NCBI RefSeq assembly: GCF_023822025.1
Contig: NZ_CP082909.1
Coordinates: 3,152,001-3,216,000, forward strand
Origin: Endozoicomonas sp. 4G
GTDB lineage: Bacteria; Pseudomonadota; Gammaproteobacteria; Pseudomonadales; Endozoicomonadaceae
Reading direction: 5' to 3'
Length of the DNA stretch: 64,000 nt
Positions 27,630 through 35,992 of the stretch are shown piece after piece. The notes beneath the pieces are model-generated. The model saw nothing but the letters and a program-made list of their open reading frames with translations, was not told where the DNA came from and searched no databases. Both the position numbers and the translations under genes were made by a program. Within the stretch, counting starts at the first letter, position 1. Each line of letters starts with the position of its first letter.

Positions 27630-28431
27630 CGACAGGCTCCTGCACGATCGGTTTTTCTTCTTCCAAATGACGCTCTGCAGGCAGGACAATCCGCTGCGCT
27701 GTATCTTCGGGAATAAGGTGTCTCAGGTGATTCAGGCCACTCTGCTCCACTTCCAGGGCTCCCAGCAGCGTTTGTTGATAGATATTCTTGCCCTTTTCGC
27801 TCAATAAACTGGCATCCACCAGACTGTCGATAAAGTTGCGAACCCGACGGGCAATATCTTCACCTTTTTCAGTCAGCAAAATGGCAATCTGCCGGGGCAG
27901 CTCCTGTTCCTGTTGCCCTGAGCGACGCAAGGTTTCCAGATGCGTTTTCAGGACATCAATCAGCTCCTCTTGACTGAAAACCGCATCCTGATAGAGGCTG
28001 ACATCAGACAGGGCCCGATTATTACGCGTGTACAGCAGTCCCAGCATCAGCATCCAGATATGGATAAACCAGACGGCTGTCGTTTCCTGGGAATCATTTC
28101 GGATTTTCAGTTTCTGAATCAGCTGCTGCTGGCTAAACATAGCTGGCAGCTCAGCCTCCGGGCGTCGAAGCAGTAAATAAATCTGTCCACCCGGCGGAAT
28201 TCCCGGATAGTCAGCACTGTCGTAGATGGCCAGTTGCAATCCCTGGCCGCTAAGAAAAGAGCGAAGTTGTTGCATCTGCTCTTCATCAGCCTCTTTCAGC
28301 AGGGAACAGGCATCTCGCTCAGAAATTAATCCGCTCTGGGAGGAACGGCGCCGACGCTCCTGTGGCTGACTTTCAGCAATTCTGTGGCGAAGCAAAAAAG
28401 CATAGACTTCGCCCATTTCCGTCATATTCAT
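27616..28431 (-). CDS. jetB: Wadjet protein JetB (MksE-like, DUF4194-like)
   Basis: 271 residues. The central region WFIHIWMLMLGLLYTR and the helical C-terminal part with KGEDIARRVRNFIDSLVDAS look like the winged-helix KITE subunit of MksBEF/Wadjet complexes. It overlaps jetA by 4 bases and jetC by 14 bases, so the three are translationally coupled. The assignment rests mainly on order and size between a clear JetA and JetC; domain motifs are weak. Confidence 0.8.
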   Translation of the reverse strand: MNMTEMGEVYAFLLRHRIAESQPQERRRRSSQSGLISERDACSLLKEADEEQMQQLRSFLSGQGLQLAIYDSADYPGIPPGGQIYLLLRRPEAELPAMFSQQQLIQKLKIRNDSQETTAVWFIHIWMLMLGLLYTRNNRALSDVSLYQDAVFSQEELIDVLKTHLETLRRSGQQEQELPRQIAILLTEKGEDIARRVRNFIDSLVDASLLSEKGKNIYQQTLLGALEVEQSGLNHLRHLIPEDTAQRIVLPAERHLEEEKPIVQEPVDVRH

Positions 28432-29822
28432 AAATGGACTTCCCTGGAACCGTTGGAATCTTGTGTCATAAGGACAGGATTATCGCCATGCAAACGACGA
28501 CCGTCATGCAACTGAATATCAAGACCCTTGTAGTCAATCGCTACCGTCAGGTCAGACTGCAACTGTCCGGTATCCACAAACATATTGATCAGCTGAGGCA
28601 AAAAGTCTTCCTTCTGACCACCTTCATCGTGAGTATGCCAACCATTATCAATGGCTTCAGCCAACGACAGGGGGCCTTCCAGCAGCCGTTCCCGAATGGG
28701 CTGAGCAAAGAGATTGAGAAATCGTTGCAGCATGAGTGATTCAACACTTTCGTCTTCGGAGTCTTCATACACCAGGCTTTTGGGGCTGTTATCTGCTCGC
28801 TGGTTATCCAATAGGCTCCGGAAGTCACCCGGCGCTGGGAGGTTGACGGCGACACCAAACGGAGCCGTCTGGTTAAAGACAGTGGTCAACAAATCCATAG
28901 CGGGAGGGTTCCAGGCCAGGTTCAGTGCAGCCTTATGGAAATCAATAACGCCCATGCTCTGGATTCGGCCTTCAGCAATATCCCTGAGCAGATCGGTCAG
29001 GCGTCGATTAAGGTTCTCCAGGGCATTGAGAATCCGGCTGAAGGACTGGTTGATCATGGACAGATCCCACTCCAGCTCCTGCTGCGCTGCCCACTGATAG
29101 AAGCGATCCTGAATTTCCGGACGCAGAAACTGATTCTGGCAGTCCATAACCGTCGCTTGAATATTGCGTGCCGCTGTTTCGTAGTGCTTGCGATTGTTCC
29201 GAAAGGACTCGAGCTTGCCTTCCAGTGCCGGATTTTCCCGGATACGCCGAATCTCCTGGGTCAGACCACGAATAGCCAGCAGTATGGAATCACTGATATC
29301 AGGAATCCGGTCAAAGTCACTGCGGGCAATGGCGGAGACAATTTTGGCCGCGTCATGCTCGCTGTAGAGAATATCATCCACCTGCCTTGATAAAGTGACA
29401 CTCTGCCTGCCCGTTTGAGACAGCCGGATATGTCCGATCTGGGACTGTTTTTCCAACAAAGCGGTGCCTTTGGTACTGGCTATAACCGCGCCTTCCTGCT
29501 CGCTGCGTTTGCGGAAATACAGCTCACTGGGTGTACTGAGAACATTGGCGACGTAAGCCAGACTCTCTGGCGTCAGCTCAGGAATCTGGGGCTGCAAATG
29601 GTTCAGGCAACGAACCTGGGGGATGTACTGGCCGTTGGTACGGTAATCTTCCTCAAGCAGGAACTCCAACAGCAGGCAGGCAATATCCAGCCAATAGCCA
29701 TCACCGAGGCCCGGGCGAGTCTCTGCGGAGACATTGATATTTTCTGAATGTCTTTCATGATTACTGTCGTGCAAATCCACAAGGCGAAGAGTGGATGACA
29801 GTAGGTGAATCCATGGGGTCAT
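28428..29822 (-). CDS. jetA: Wadjet protein JetA (MksF-like kleisin, DUF3375)
   Basis: ATG 29822 (MTPWIHLLSSTLRLV) is preferred over 29849 because GGAGAG lies just before it; the product is 464 residues. The N-terminal winged-helix region includes LLLEFLLEEDYRTNGQYIPQ, and a helical stretch runs from LTQEIRRIRENPALEGKLE to LENLNRRLTDLL. It is the kleisin-type bridge of the SMC complex and the first gene of the four-gene operon. Its stop overlaps the jetB start (ATGA). Confidence 0.85.
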   Translation of the reverse strand: MTPWIHLLSSTLRLVDLHDSNHERHSENINVSAETRPGLGDGYWLDIACLLLEFLLEEDYRTNGQYIPQVRCLNHLQPQIPELTPESLAYVANVLSTPSELYFRKRSEQEGAVIASTKGTALLEKQSQIGHIRLSQTGRQSVTLSRQVDDILYSEHDAAKIVSAIARSDFDRIPDISDSILLAIRGLTQEIRRIRENPALEGKLESFRNNRKHYETAARNIQATVMDCQNQFLRPEIQDRFYQWAAQQELEWDLSMINQSFSRILNALENLNRRLTDLLRDIAEGRIQSMGVIDFHKAALNLAWNPPAMDLLTTVFNQTAPFGVAVNLPAPGDFRSLLDNQRADNSPKSLVYEDSEDESVESLMLQRFLNLFAQPIRERLLEGPLSLAEAIDNGWHTHDEGGQKEDFLPQLINMFVDTGQLQSDLTVAIDYKGLDIQLHDGRRLHGDNPVLMTQDSNGSREVHL

Positions 29823-29927
29823 GCACTCTCCGAGCTGGCTAAAAACCATGAATTATAACTGGAAGTAATGACGCAATAACAGATAGACAAGGGCCCGCCC
29901 GAACGAGCAGGCCGCAATCATCAAAAG

Positions 29928-31229
29928 TCAAACAATGATTGGCGCAAAAGCAAAACCAAAAGCGACACAAAGGGCAATACAGAGCGTGCCCGGCAGGAAG
30001 AATGGATGGTTGAAGACCAGCTTGCCAATGCGAGTTGAGCCGGTTTCATCCATTTCTACCGCGGCCAGCAATGTTGGGTAAGTCGGCAGCACAAACAGAG
30101 CAGATACCGCTGCGAAAGAAGCGATAGCCGTCACCGGATCAACCAGGGCCAGAGCCGCGGGCATCAGGGCTCGCGTGGTAGCAGCCTGAGAGTAAAGCAG
30201 CATGGAGGCGAAGAACAGGGTCACTGCCAGCAACCAGGGATAGCTGTTCAGAACACCACCCGCCAGGGTCTTGATAGAATCAATGTGCGCTCCCACAAAG
30301 GTATTCCCCAGCCATGCCACACCCAGCACACAGACACAGGCACTCATACCGGACTTGAAGGTCTGGGCATTGGGAATGTTGCTGGCATCAAGCTTGCAGA
30401 AAATAGTAATCATACCGGCAGCCAGCATCATGAATACCATGATGGCAGAGTTACGAGGCAGCACAGGATTTTCAATCAAACCCACATTGTCGCTGATAGC
30501 CGTGGCGTACAGTACTACCGCCAGAATACTCAGGGCAAAAATAACGACAGAGAGAACAGCACCTTGCTTACGTTCCTGACGGGCTTGCTTGCCACGCAAG
30601 CTGATCAAACCGGCCTTCAGTCTTTCCTGATAAACAGAATCCTTGTCCAGGTCCACACCCATAAAGTTACAGAGAACCGCCGTCAGCATAACTGCTGCGT
30701 AAGAAGTAGGAATGCAGATCGCCAGCAATTGCAGATAACCAATGCCGTAAGGCTCAAGGAAACCGCTAAATACGACAACAGCCGCAGAAACAGGGGATGC
30801 CGTAATGGCAATCTGGGAAGCGATCACCGCGATGCTCAGGGGGCGAGAAGGGCGAACACCGTTCTCTTTTGCCACTTCGGCAATTACCGGTAACGTAGAG
30901 TAAGAAGTATGACCCGTACCCGCCAGCAGTGTCATAACATAAGTCACGGTGGGTGCCAGAAAGGTAATATACTTTGGCTTACTGCGAAGCACCCTCTCTG
31001 CCAGCTCAACCAGGTAATCCAGTCCCCCGGCCACCTGCATGGCGGCCACGGCACCGATCACCGACATGATGATCATAATGACATCGATGGGAATGGCACC
31101 GGGTTCAAGTCCCAGGCCCAACGTTAGTACCAGTACGCCCATACCACCGGCAAAACCTATGCCGATACTACCCAGTCGGGCACCTATAAAAATGGCCCCA
31201 AGTAAAACTGCTAACTGAACCCAAAGCAT
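29928..31229 (-). CDS. dcuA: Anaerobic C4-dicarboxylate exchanger, DcuA type
   Basis: An inner-membrane carrier that swaps or imports fumarate, malate, aspartate and succinate. ATG 31229 (MLWVQLAVLLGAIFIGARLG) matches the family start; the frame upstream is not conserved. The 433 residues carry Dcu motifs GIGFAGGMGVLVL, MQVAGGLDYLVELAERVL, LAGTGHTSYSTLPVIAEVAK and TASPVSAAVVVFSG, and end in NHPFFLPGTL. It reads closer to DcuA than to DcuB. It supports fumarate-linked anaerobic metabolism, in line with the TtrA-like operon at 57461-62129. Confidence 0.92.
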   Translation of the reverse strand: MLWVQLAVLLGAIFIGARLGSIGIGFAGGMGVLVLTLGLGLEPGAIPIDVIMIIMSVIGAVAAMQVAGGLDYLVELAERVLRSKPKYITFLAPTVTYVMTLLAGTGHTSYSTLPVIAEVAKENGVRPSRPLSIAVIASQIAITASPVSAAVVVFSGFLEPYGIGYLQLLAICIPTSYAAVMLTAVLCNFMGVDLDKDSVYQERLKAGLISLRGKQARQERKQGAVLSVVIFALSILAVVLYATAISDNVGLIENPVLPRNSAIMVFMMLAAGMITIFCKLDASNIPNAQTFKSGMSACVCVLGVAWLGNTFVGAHIDSIKTLAGGVLNSYPWLLAVTLFFASMLLYSQAATTRALMPAALALVDPVTAIASFAAVSALFVLPTYPTLLAAVEMDETGSTRIGKLVFNHPFFLPGTLCIALCVAFGFAFAPIIV

Positions 31230-31362
31230 GGAGAACTTACCCTTTTTCGAAATACTGCTTTCGACAGGCAATGATAGTATCACTGCCCGGCATAAGAAAA
31301 ACTTAACGTTAATATATTAATCAGTTAACACCAGATGATAAATTAGTTTTCATGTTAAATTT

Positions 31363-31378
31363 TTTCGGTTTACCGAAA
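31363..31378. promoter_or_regulatory. Dyad upstream of dcuA (operator candidate)
   Basis: TTTCGGT-TT-ACCGAAA, a perfect 7-base inverted repeat about 135 bases before the dcuA start. Between it and the gene is a very AT-rich stretch with TTAACGTTAA and TTAATATATTAA (31303-31320), which may be the promoter. Confidence 0.4.
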
Positions 31379-31442
31379 TGGCTTTCCTGTATTGTCTGTT
31401 GGACCTGAGTTTTAGAGACGTTTATCCACCCTGCACTGATTC

Positions 31443-32141
31443 TCAATCGCCCAGATATAAAGTGGGGATACGAGCTTCAATCACTTCGCCATTGCACTCT
31501 TCAAGCCTGTAGGCTGCCGCCCCTGTTTTTGAAGATACTGCCTGATATAGCTCACCATCAATATAATGTAAGGCGGCACTGTCATCAGCTGCTATTCCGG
31601 GAGAGATCAGGCCTTTGCTTACCAGCCGATGATAAGTTGGCTTTCTTTCAGCCTCTCCATCATAGTGTGGACAGTTGCTGCCTGCCAGAAATCCAAGGCA
31701 GGAATAGGGTTCCAGAGTCTGCCCAAAAGAATCCGTCATCCCTTCTTCAAACCAACAGATGGAACCGGCGCTGATGCCACAGAGGACAATACCTTGCGCC
31801 AGTGCTTTTTCAAGAATTCGGTCAATACCATGAACCGCCCATATAGCCAGCATGTTCGCGGTGTTGCCACCACTGACGTAAATGATGTCCTGGGACAGCA
31901 GAAAATCTTCAAGATCCGTTTGGTCTCTGCGAAAAAGTTCCAGGTGAGTTGGTTGACAGTCAGCCTGGGTAAACCTGCGGTAAAACCGGGTGATGTATTC
32001 AGTGCTATCGCCAGCAGCGGTGGCTATAAAACAGATACGGGGATTGTTACTTGCGCAACTGAGAATGTAGTCGTCAAGCAATGGTGAGGATTCCATGGAA
32101 AAACCGCCTCCGCCCATGGCTATGATTTGTTGGTTTGGCAT
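31443..32141 (-). CDS. Peptidase S51 family protein (PepE/cyanophycinase-like)
   Basis: ATG 32141 (MPNQQIIAMGGGGFS) is the family start; the frame upstream (Asn/Pro/Thr-rich) is not. The product is 232 residues. The nucleophile serine is in GIVLCGISAGSICWFEEGM, and YVSGGNTANMLAIW forms the oxyanion-side loop. The family contains alpha-aspartyl dipeptidases and cyanophycinases, all cytoplasmic serine peptidases with a Ser-His-Glu triad. This subgroup (Lmo0363-like) has no firmly known substrate. No neighbour suggests a pathway. Confidence 0.75.
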   Translation of the reverse strand: MPNQQIIAMGGGGFSMESSPLLDDYILSCASNNPRICFIATAAGDSTEYITRFYRRFTQADCQPTHLELFRRDQTDLEDFLLSQDIIYVSGGNTANMLAIWAVHGIDRILEKALAQGIVLCGISAGSICWFEEGMTDSFGQTLEPYSCLGFLAGSNCPHYDGEAERKPTYHRLVSKGLISPGIAADDSAALHYIDGELYQAVSSKTGAAAYRLEECNGEVIEARIPTLYLGD

Positions 32142-32470
32142 TGTTGTTTTCTCTTTTTGGTGAGTTTGTGTTGTTTTTGGGTTTGGTGGGTTGTTAGTGT
32201 ACGACAAAGGAGCGTTATCACCTACCTTTTGGCGAAGGATGCTGGCACAATGTTGCTCAACAGAGTCTATTCACTGGGGCAGGCAGTAGGCTCGTAAGCC
32301 AAGGCATAGGTGCTCTTCAGTTGTTTCGAGGAATGCATCGGGCGGTAGCGTGCCAGTAATAATATGGCTGTTCAGTTTTATAGCTACAGGGCTTTGCTCT
32401 CAGGGTACTGTGTACTTTGGTCATAAAAAGAGATGGCATGATAAGCTCAATAACTCTTATTTGATTGAGA

Positions 32471-32556
32471 GAATAAAAAGGCACCCTTATATTTGACAAA
32501 CAAACCAGCTTGTCTATTTTTTTTCTGTCGCTGATTTTTAGTTCTGGCAGGAAAGA
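32471..32556 (+). repeat. Dispersed promoter-like repeat, copy 1
   Basis: GAATAAAAAGGCACCC, then TTATATTTGACAAACAAACC, then CTGTCGCTGATTTTTAGTTC and GGCAGGAAAG. Related copies lie at 33650, 35241 and 35845. TTGACA could be a -35 box and the purine-rich end a ribosome site. Confidence 0.75.
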
Positions 32557-32589
32557 TTGTCACTCATGCGCGAAGCTCCCTGATCGGCC

Positions 32590-32735
32590 CAGCTTCGACC
32601 CCTTGTTATCACTATATAGCTCGATGTGTGCGCAGAGCATATTTGTGTGGAGAGGGCCATTTAATGGGCAAAACTACAAGCACCGACGGCAGTGGATTGT
32701 GGACAAGCTCAGGGAACTGGTTTCAATCTTTTCTA
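32590..32735 (+). pseudogene. Fragment of a REP-associated tyrosine transposase-like gene
   Basis: About 40 codons in frame, including NGQNYKHRRQWIVDKLRELV and ending SIFSI, match the stretch before the MSNHYH motif in Y1-type (RAYT) transposases. The catalytic HUH and tyrosine parts are absent. The frame runs on into the membrane-protein gene at 32738, making a chimera. The 32142-32470 gap before it holds no recognisable gene. Confidence 0.5.
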
Positions 32736-32737
32736 TA

Positions 32738-33208
32738 GTGGATTCACGACAACCATCAACATACGGAGTCAAAATTGAATTGAATAGTTATATACCAATT
32801 TGGCTGACTGACACTGCTTCAGTTGTTTCTATCATCGGATTTATTGTCACATGCTTTTTATTTGTTGAAGCAAGAAAAATCAGAAATTCTTTCATGAGAA
32901 AAGCTAGAATTCCTGAGATAGTCAACGATCTGGATAGAATTTCAAGTGACTTAATATCCAATTTAAAGCAGTATAATAAAGAGAGTCGTTCCGCCCACGA
33001 AAAAGTACAAAAAGCTACAGCCCTCCTTGAAAGTGTATTACCCAAGATACCTGATGCTCAAAAGGAAAAAATCCAATCTTTTATAAATGGAACAAAAGAG
33101 GCTATAGAAAAGGGCTTGAATGAAGATAGTTCTTGGAATGTCTCTACAGAGCTTAGTGGTGTTGTTACATATCTTCAGCAAATAGCTAAAGATACAAGGT
33201 GGGATTAA
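32738..33208 (+). CDS. Small membrane-anchored coiled-coil protein, first of a two-gene unit
   Basis: AT-rich and unlike its neighbours. GTG 32738 gives 156 residues. TTG 32780, with GGAG at 32765-32768, would give 142. The true start is uncertain because the frame continues upstream into a transposase scrap. One transmembrane segment (TASVVSIIGFIVTCFLF) is followed by a charged helical domain with several heptads (IVNDLDRISSDLISNLKQYN). The next gene starts 2 bases after the stop. I do not recognise the family. The arrangement of a membrane protein plus a small soluble partner is common in toxin-antitoxin or abortive-infection pairs, but this is only a suggestion. Confidence 0.5.
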   Translation: MDSRQPSTYGVKIELNSYIPIWLTDTASVVSIIGFIVTCFLFVEARKIRNSFMRKARIPEIVNDLDRISSDLISNLKQYNKESRSAHEKVQKATALLESVLPKIPDAQKEKIQSFINGTKEAIEKGLNEDSSWNVSTELSGVVTYLQQIAKDTRWD

Positions 33209-33210
33209 TT

Positions 33211-33570
33211 ATGGATTTCAATAGCGAAAAAGAGCAACTAATTACACAGCTAATTAGAGAAACTATTGCCAATAATCTAACGTGGGCAGTTAAACCGCCA
33301 CCATACTCACTAAAGCAAGCCACAGAGAACTATGTACCTCTATATATAGAGGGCGAATATAGAAATACCCGAATTGGTATTTATGAAATCAGGCAAAAAT
33401 ATTTTACAGATATTGATGAATATCATTGGACTGAAAATTTAGGCATTTGCATTGTTCAAGATCCAGAAATTGTGGTATGGCAAGTAGAAGAATATTCACC
33501 AGCCCTCAAAGAGCTTTTCAATATGGCCAGACACCAAGCTTCTGGTATACGGGGTATCTTGGGAATGTGA
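33211..33570 (+). CDS. Small protein of unknown function, second of a two-gene unit
   Basis: 119 residues from ATG 33211, two bases after the stop of the membrane protein, so translation is probably coupled. It is acidic, without signal peptide or membrane segment. It has a beta-rich middle (VPLYIEGEYRNTRIGIYEI) with aromatic residues. No family recognised. AT-rich like its partner, which suggests recent transfer of both. Confidence 0.5.
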   Translation: MDFNSEKEQLITQLIRETIANNLTWAVKPPPYSLKQATENYVPLYIEGEYRNTRIGIYEIRQKYFTDIDEYHWTENLGICIVQDPEIVVWQVEEYSPALKELFNMARHQASGIRGILGM

Positions 33571-33649
33571 GTCTAATAGCTGTTAGCTGGCAGCAATTTG
33601 AAAGTTTTTTCTATTTTTCCAGTGGAAGAATAAGAGAAATAAAAGAAAG

Positions 33650-33686
33650 AGAATAAAAGGGCATCCTTATATTTGACAAACCAAAC
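33650..33686 (+). repeat. Dispersed promoter-like repeat, partial copy 2
   Basis: GAATAAAAGGGCATCC and TTATATTTGACAAACC match the first third of copy 1, then similarity stops. It follows the two-gene unit directly, so copies 1 and 2 bracket that unit. Confidence 0.65.
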
Positions 33687-33752
33687 ACCAGTAAACCGAA
33701 GTCACCTCGAAAACGGTGTCTGAAAGTATAGTCACCACCTCTGCCCTTTTAC

Positions 33753-34982
33753 TCACTGTCGTTTAAACAAAGCGTGCAGACAACCCAAAGGAACATAAAT
33801 TTTCTGCCATTGATTCCAGACTGTCTCCATGAGACTTTCTTCAAGTGGGATGCCATAAACTGCATGGCTTGAAATGCCATTGATCAAAGCGAGAGCCAAT
33901 GCGGGAACGAGGATAATGCCGAGGTTTCTCAATAAACGTCTTGAGTCTAGTTGTGAGCCGGGCGGCAGGTTCCGTTCTGAGCGTTCTGGGATGAGGGACA
34001 GCAGAGAAAGTATGACTCGGATACTGACCCCGATTTTAACTCCGACGCCGACCCCGACTCCGGCCAGGAGTCCGGCAAGAGTTCCAACTCCGCGTCCAGC
34101 CCCGGGTAAAACTCCAGATACAGCTCCAGCCATGATGATAACTGCGTCCTGGGCCTTGGTCCCGGAGAAGCCTATGAATGCGGCCCCGGCTCCGGCTACG
34201 ACTGCGACTCCAACAATATCACTATCGCCCGGCTTAAGTGCTGATAAAGAGATTATTGCTGAAATTATCCCTGTCAATGAAGCCGATGCGGCACAAGCAA
34301 ACTTTCTTTTTGTACGCGTGGAAGCTCTGGCTTTCATTGTATCACTAATGATTGACCCGACTACTACGCCAGTAAGTAATGACAATGAGAGCTTTTCACC
34401 ATAGGCATACTCTAAAGGTTGGATGGTTAGTTTATCTTGATACCGTAAAGCTTGGGTGACAAGAGCTCCGACTACAGTTCTTGACACGACCTCACCAGAA
34501 AAAATAGACAGAGTGACCAGAGGCACAAAAGAATGATTTTCTTTGGTGAATACTTTATAGCAAAAAAAACTTTTCCGTCCCATGCTTGCAAATCGCAGAG
34601 GCTGCCACCAGGCCTGTTCAACGGGCCAGGGTGATACTTGCCCGGCCAAAGCAACCTCAGTATGGGTGATAGCGGTTGCCAGTTGATGACAGTTACAGAA
34701 GCGTCCATCAAACTCCTCAGCGAACAGGCCAAGCCGACCCATAAGGACAGATATCAAATCGGTTGATTCGCAGATGGCGTACCAGAATCCATAATTTAAG
34801 AAAATGGAAACTGCCAGTCCGGAAGCACTGCCAGCCAGTTTCAGATCACTTTCAACCAGCGATGCATTATTGTAGTGGCTCAAAAAATCAAATTGTTCTT
34901 TTTTTGGTACGCCTGAATGGACGACAGAGCACATAAAAACAAAGGGCAAAAGTAGCGGTAATAATCTGCCAGAGGTCTTCAT
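33753..34982 (-). CDS. Secreted glycine/alanine-rich membrane-type protein, divergent member of the tandem family
   Basis: 409 residues with a Sec signal peptide (GRLLPLLLPFVFMCSVVHSG). It shares the plan of the six genes at 39382-47388: an N-terminal QFDFLSHYNNASLVE block, then TEVALAGQVSPWPVEQAWWQ, a Gly/Ala/Val-rich core (VGTLAGLLAGVGVGVGVKIG), and a C-terminal block with LVPALALALINGISSHAVYG and PLEESLMETVWNQWQKIY. Identity to the array members is clearly lower than among themselves, so it split off earlier. The core has repeated GxxxG-like steps, as in membrane-inserting helices. Function unknown; an envelope or host-membrane role is inference. Confidence 0.65.
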   Translation of the reverse strand: MKTSGRLLPLLLPFVFMCSVVHSGVPKKEQFDFLSHYNNASLVESDLKLAGSASGLAVSIFLNYGFWYAICESTDLISVLMGRLGLFAEEFDGRFCNCHQLATAITHTEVALAGQVSPWPVEQAWWQPLRFASMGRKSFFCYKVFTKENHSFVPLVTLSIFSGEVVSRTVVGALVTQALRYQDKLTIQPLEYAYGEKLSLSLLTGVVVGSIISDTMKARASTRTKRKFACAASASLTGIISAIISLSALKPGDSDIVGVAVVAGAGAAFIGFSGTKAQDAVIIMAGAVSGVLPGAGRGVGTLAGLLAGVGVGVGVKIGVSIRVILSLLSLIPERSERNLPPGSQLDSRRLLRNLGIILVPALALALINGISSHAVYGIPLEESLMETVWNQWQKIYVPLGCLHALFKRQ

Positions 34983-35113
34983 AAATCACAGCCAAGCAAC
35001 TCCGTTCCAGAGTCCAAACATAACGTAAGTTCGACGTAAAAACATACACGGAAACCTTAGCCATTTAGCTATCTTCCAGTTATACGACCATCGATAACTA
35101 TTCAGAGACTCCC

Positions 35114-35240
35114 ATGTTTACGGCCAGTGTATTCTGTTATGTTGATGATTTCTTCCTGATTTTTGAACCAGAATGGCATAAACAGCTTATCTGTAATGCC
35201 AATAAACCTCCGGTCATATCAAAAATGTCGTTTGGTGAAA
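35114..35240 (+). pseudogene. N-terminal scrap of an IS982-like transposase
   Basis: From ATG 35114 the frame gives SVFCYVDDFFLIFEPEWHKQ and LICN, which resembles the start of IS982-family transposases (xxVDDFCxxFxPxW). After about 42 codons it runs straight into repeat copy 3 and stops at 35284. Everything after the first helix is missing. Confidence 0.5.
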
Positions 35241-35306
35241 ATTTGACAAACAAACCTGCTTGTCTAAGTTTTTTCTGTCGCTGATTTTTAGTTGCGGCAG
35301 GAGAGA
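35241..35306 (+). promoter_or_regulatory. Dispersed repeat copy 3, likely promoter and ribosome site of the RING gene
   Basis: ATTTGACAAACAAACCTGCT, then TTCTGTCGCTGATTTTTAGT and GGCAGGAGAG. The last part is an excellent ribosome site 3-9 bases before ATG 35309. TTGACA at 35243 is a good -35; the -10 is unclear. Confidence 0.6.
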
Positions 35307-35308
35307 TC

Positions 35309-35821
35309 ATGAAATTATTCACACTGGGTTTTATCATAATATTGTTTTCTAAAATAGCCAGCTGTGAGAATTGTGCAATTTGCCTGGAAGAAACCAATGA
35401 TAACAATGAGGTTCAAGAGTTATGCTGTACTCATCGATATCACACAAACTGCCTGTATCGATGGGCTAATGTAAAAAGTATATGCCCTGTATGCAAAAAG
35501 AATATACATATCCATAGAGATATGTTCATTAATGTAAGACATGACTTGTGTTCACAATTATCAGTGCAAGGGTTGACGTTAAACAGCATATCTTTGAATT
35601 TTGAATTGGTTAATAGGAAGTTACAGCTTGCACTTAAGAATATGGCTACGCTTGGATTTCATCAATTCCTTGTTGCTGAAGAGTTAGAAAGGCAAAGAGA
35701 AGCTTTCATTAGAGAAAAACGTATCCGAGAAGAGCGAGAAATAAATAATCTGTGTAGGAGAATAAAAGGCTTATCTATTGAAGATTTTGAGTATGATAAT
35801 CCGGAACCTATGGAATTTTGA
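35309..35821 (+). CDS. Secreted RING-H2 finger protein (candidate E3 ubiquitin ligase effector)
   Basis: 170 residues. A signal peptide (MKLFTLGFIIILFSKIASC) comes first. A complete RING-H2 pattern follows at residues 22-63: C-x2-C (CAIC), a 14-residue gap, C-x-H (CTH), x2-H, x2-C (TNC), a 10-residue gap, then CPVC. All eight zinc ligands are present, as is the Trp often found before the last pair (YRWANVKSICPVC). The rest is helical and charged (EELERQREAFIREKRIREER). Bacteria have no ubiquitin system, so a RING-H2 protein with an export signal suggests action inside a eukaryotic host. The domain call is from sequence; ligase activity is inference. Confidence 0.75.
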   Translation: MKLFTLGFIIILFSKIASCENCAICLEETNDNNEVQELCCTHRYHTNCLYRWANVKSICPVCKKNIHIHRDMFINVRHDLCSQLSVQGLTLNSISLNFELVNRKLQLALKNMATLGFHQFLVAEELERQREAFIREKRIREEREINNLCRRIKGLSIEDFEYDNPEPMEF

Positions 35822-35844
35822 AAAAATAAAGGGACACCCTGAAA

Positions 35845-35930
35845 AAATAAAAGGACACCCTTATATTTGACAAACAAACCAGCTTATCTACTTTTTTCCT
35901 GCCGCTGTTTTTCAGCTCCGGCAGACTAGA
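35845..35930 (+). repeat. Dispersed promoter-like repeat, copy 4
   Basis: AAATAAAAGGACACCC, TTATATTTGACAAACAAACC, then CTGCCGCTGTTTTTCAGCTC and GGCAGACTAG. A short GGGACACCCT duplicate precedes it. It lies just after the RING gene, so copies 3 and 4 bracket that gene. Confidence 0.75.
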
Positions 35931-35992
35931 GCTGTCGACTTAATTGAAGCAATTTTGAATACGGCTACTTGCCGGTTGCCGAGAGTTCACAC

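Noticed and set aside
32317-32499. 60-codon minus-strand frame.
   Set aside because: No ribosome site, no recognisable motif, and it lies in a region of mobile-element debris.
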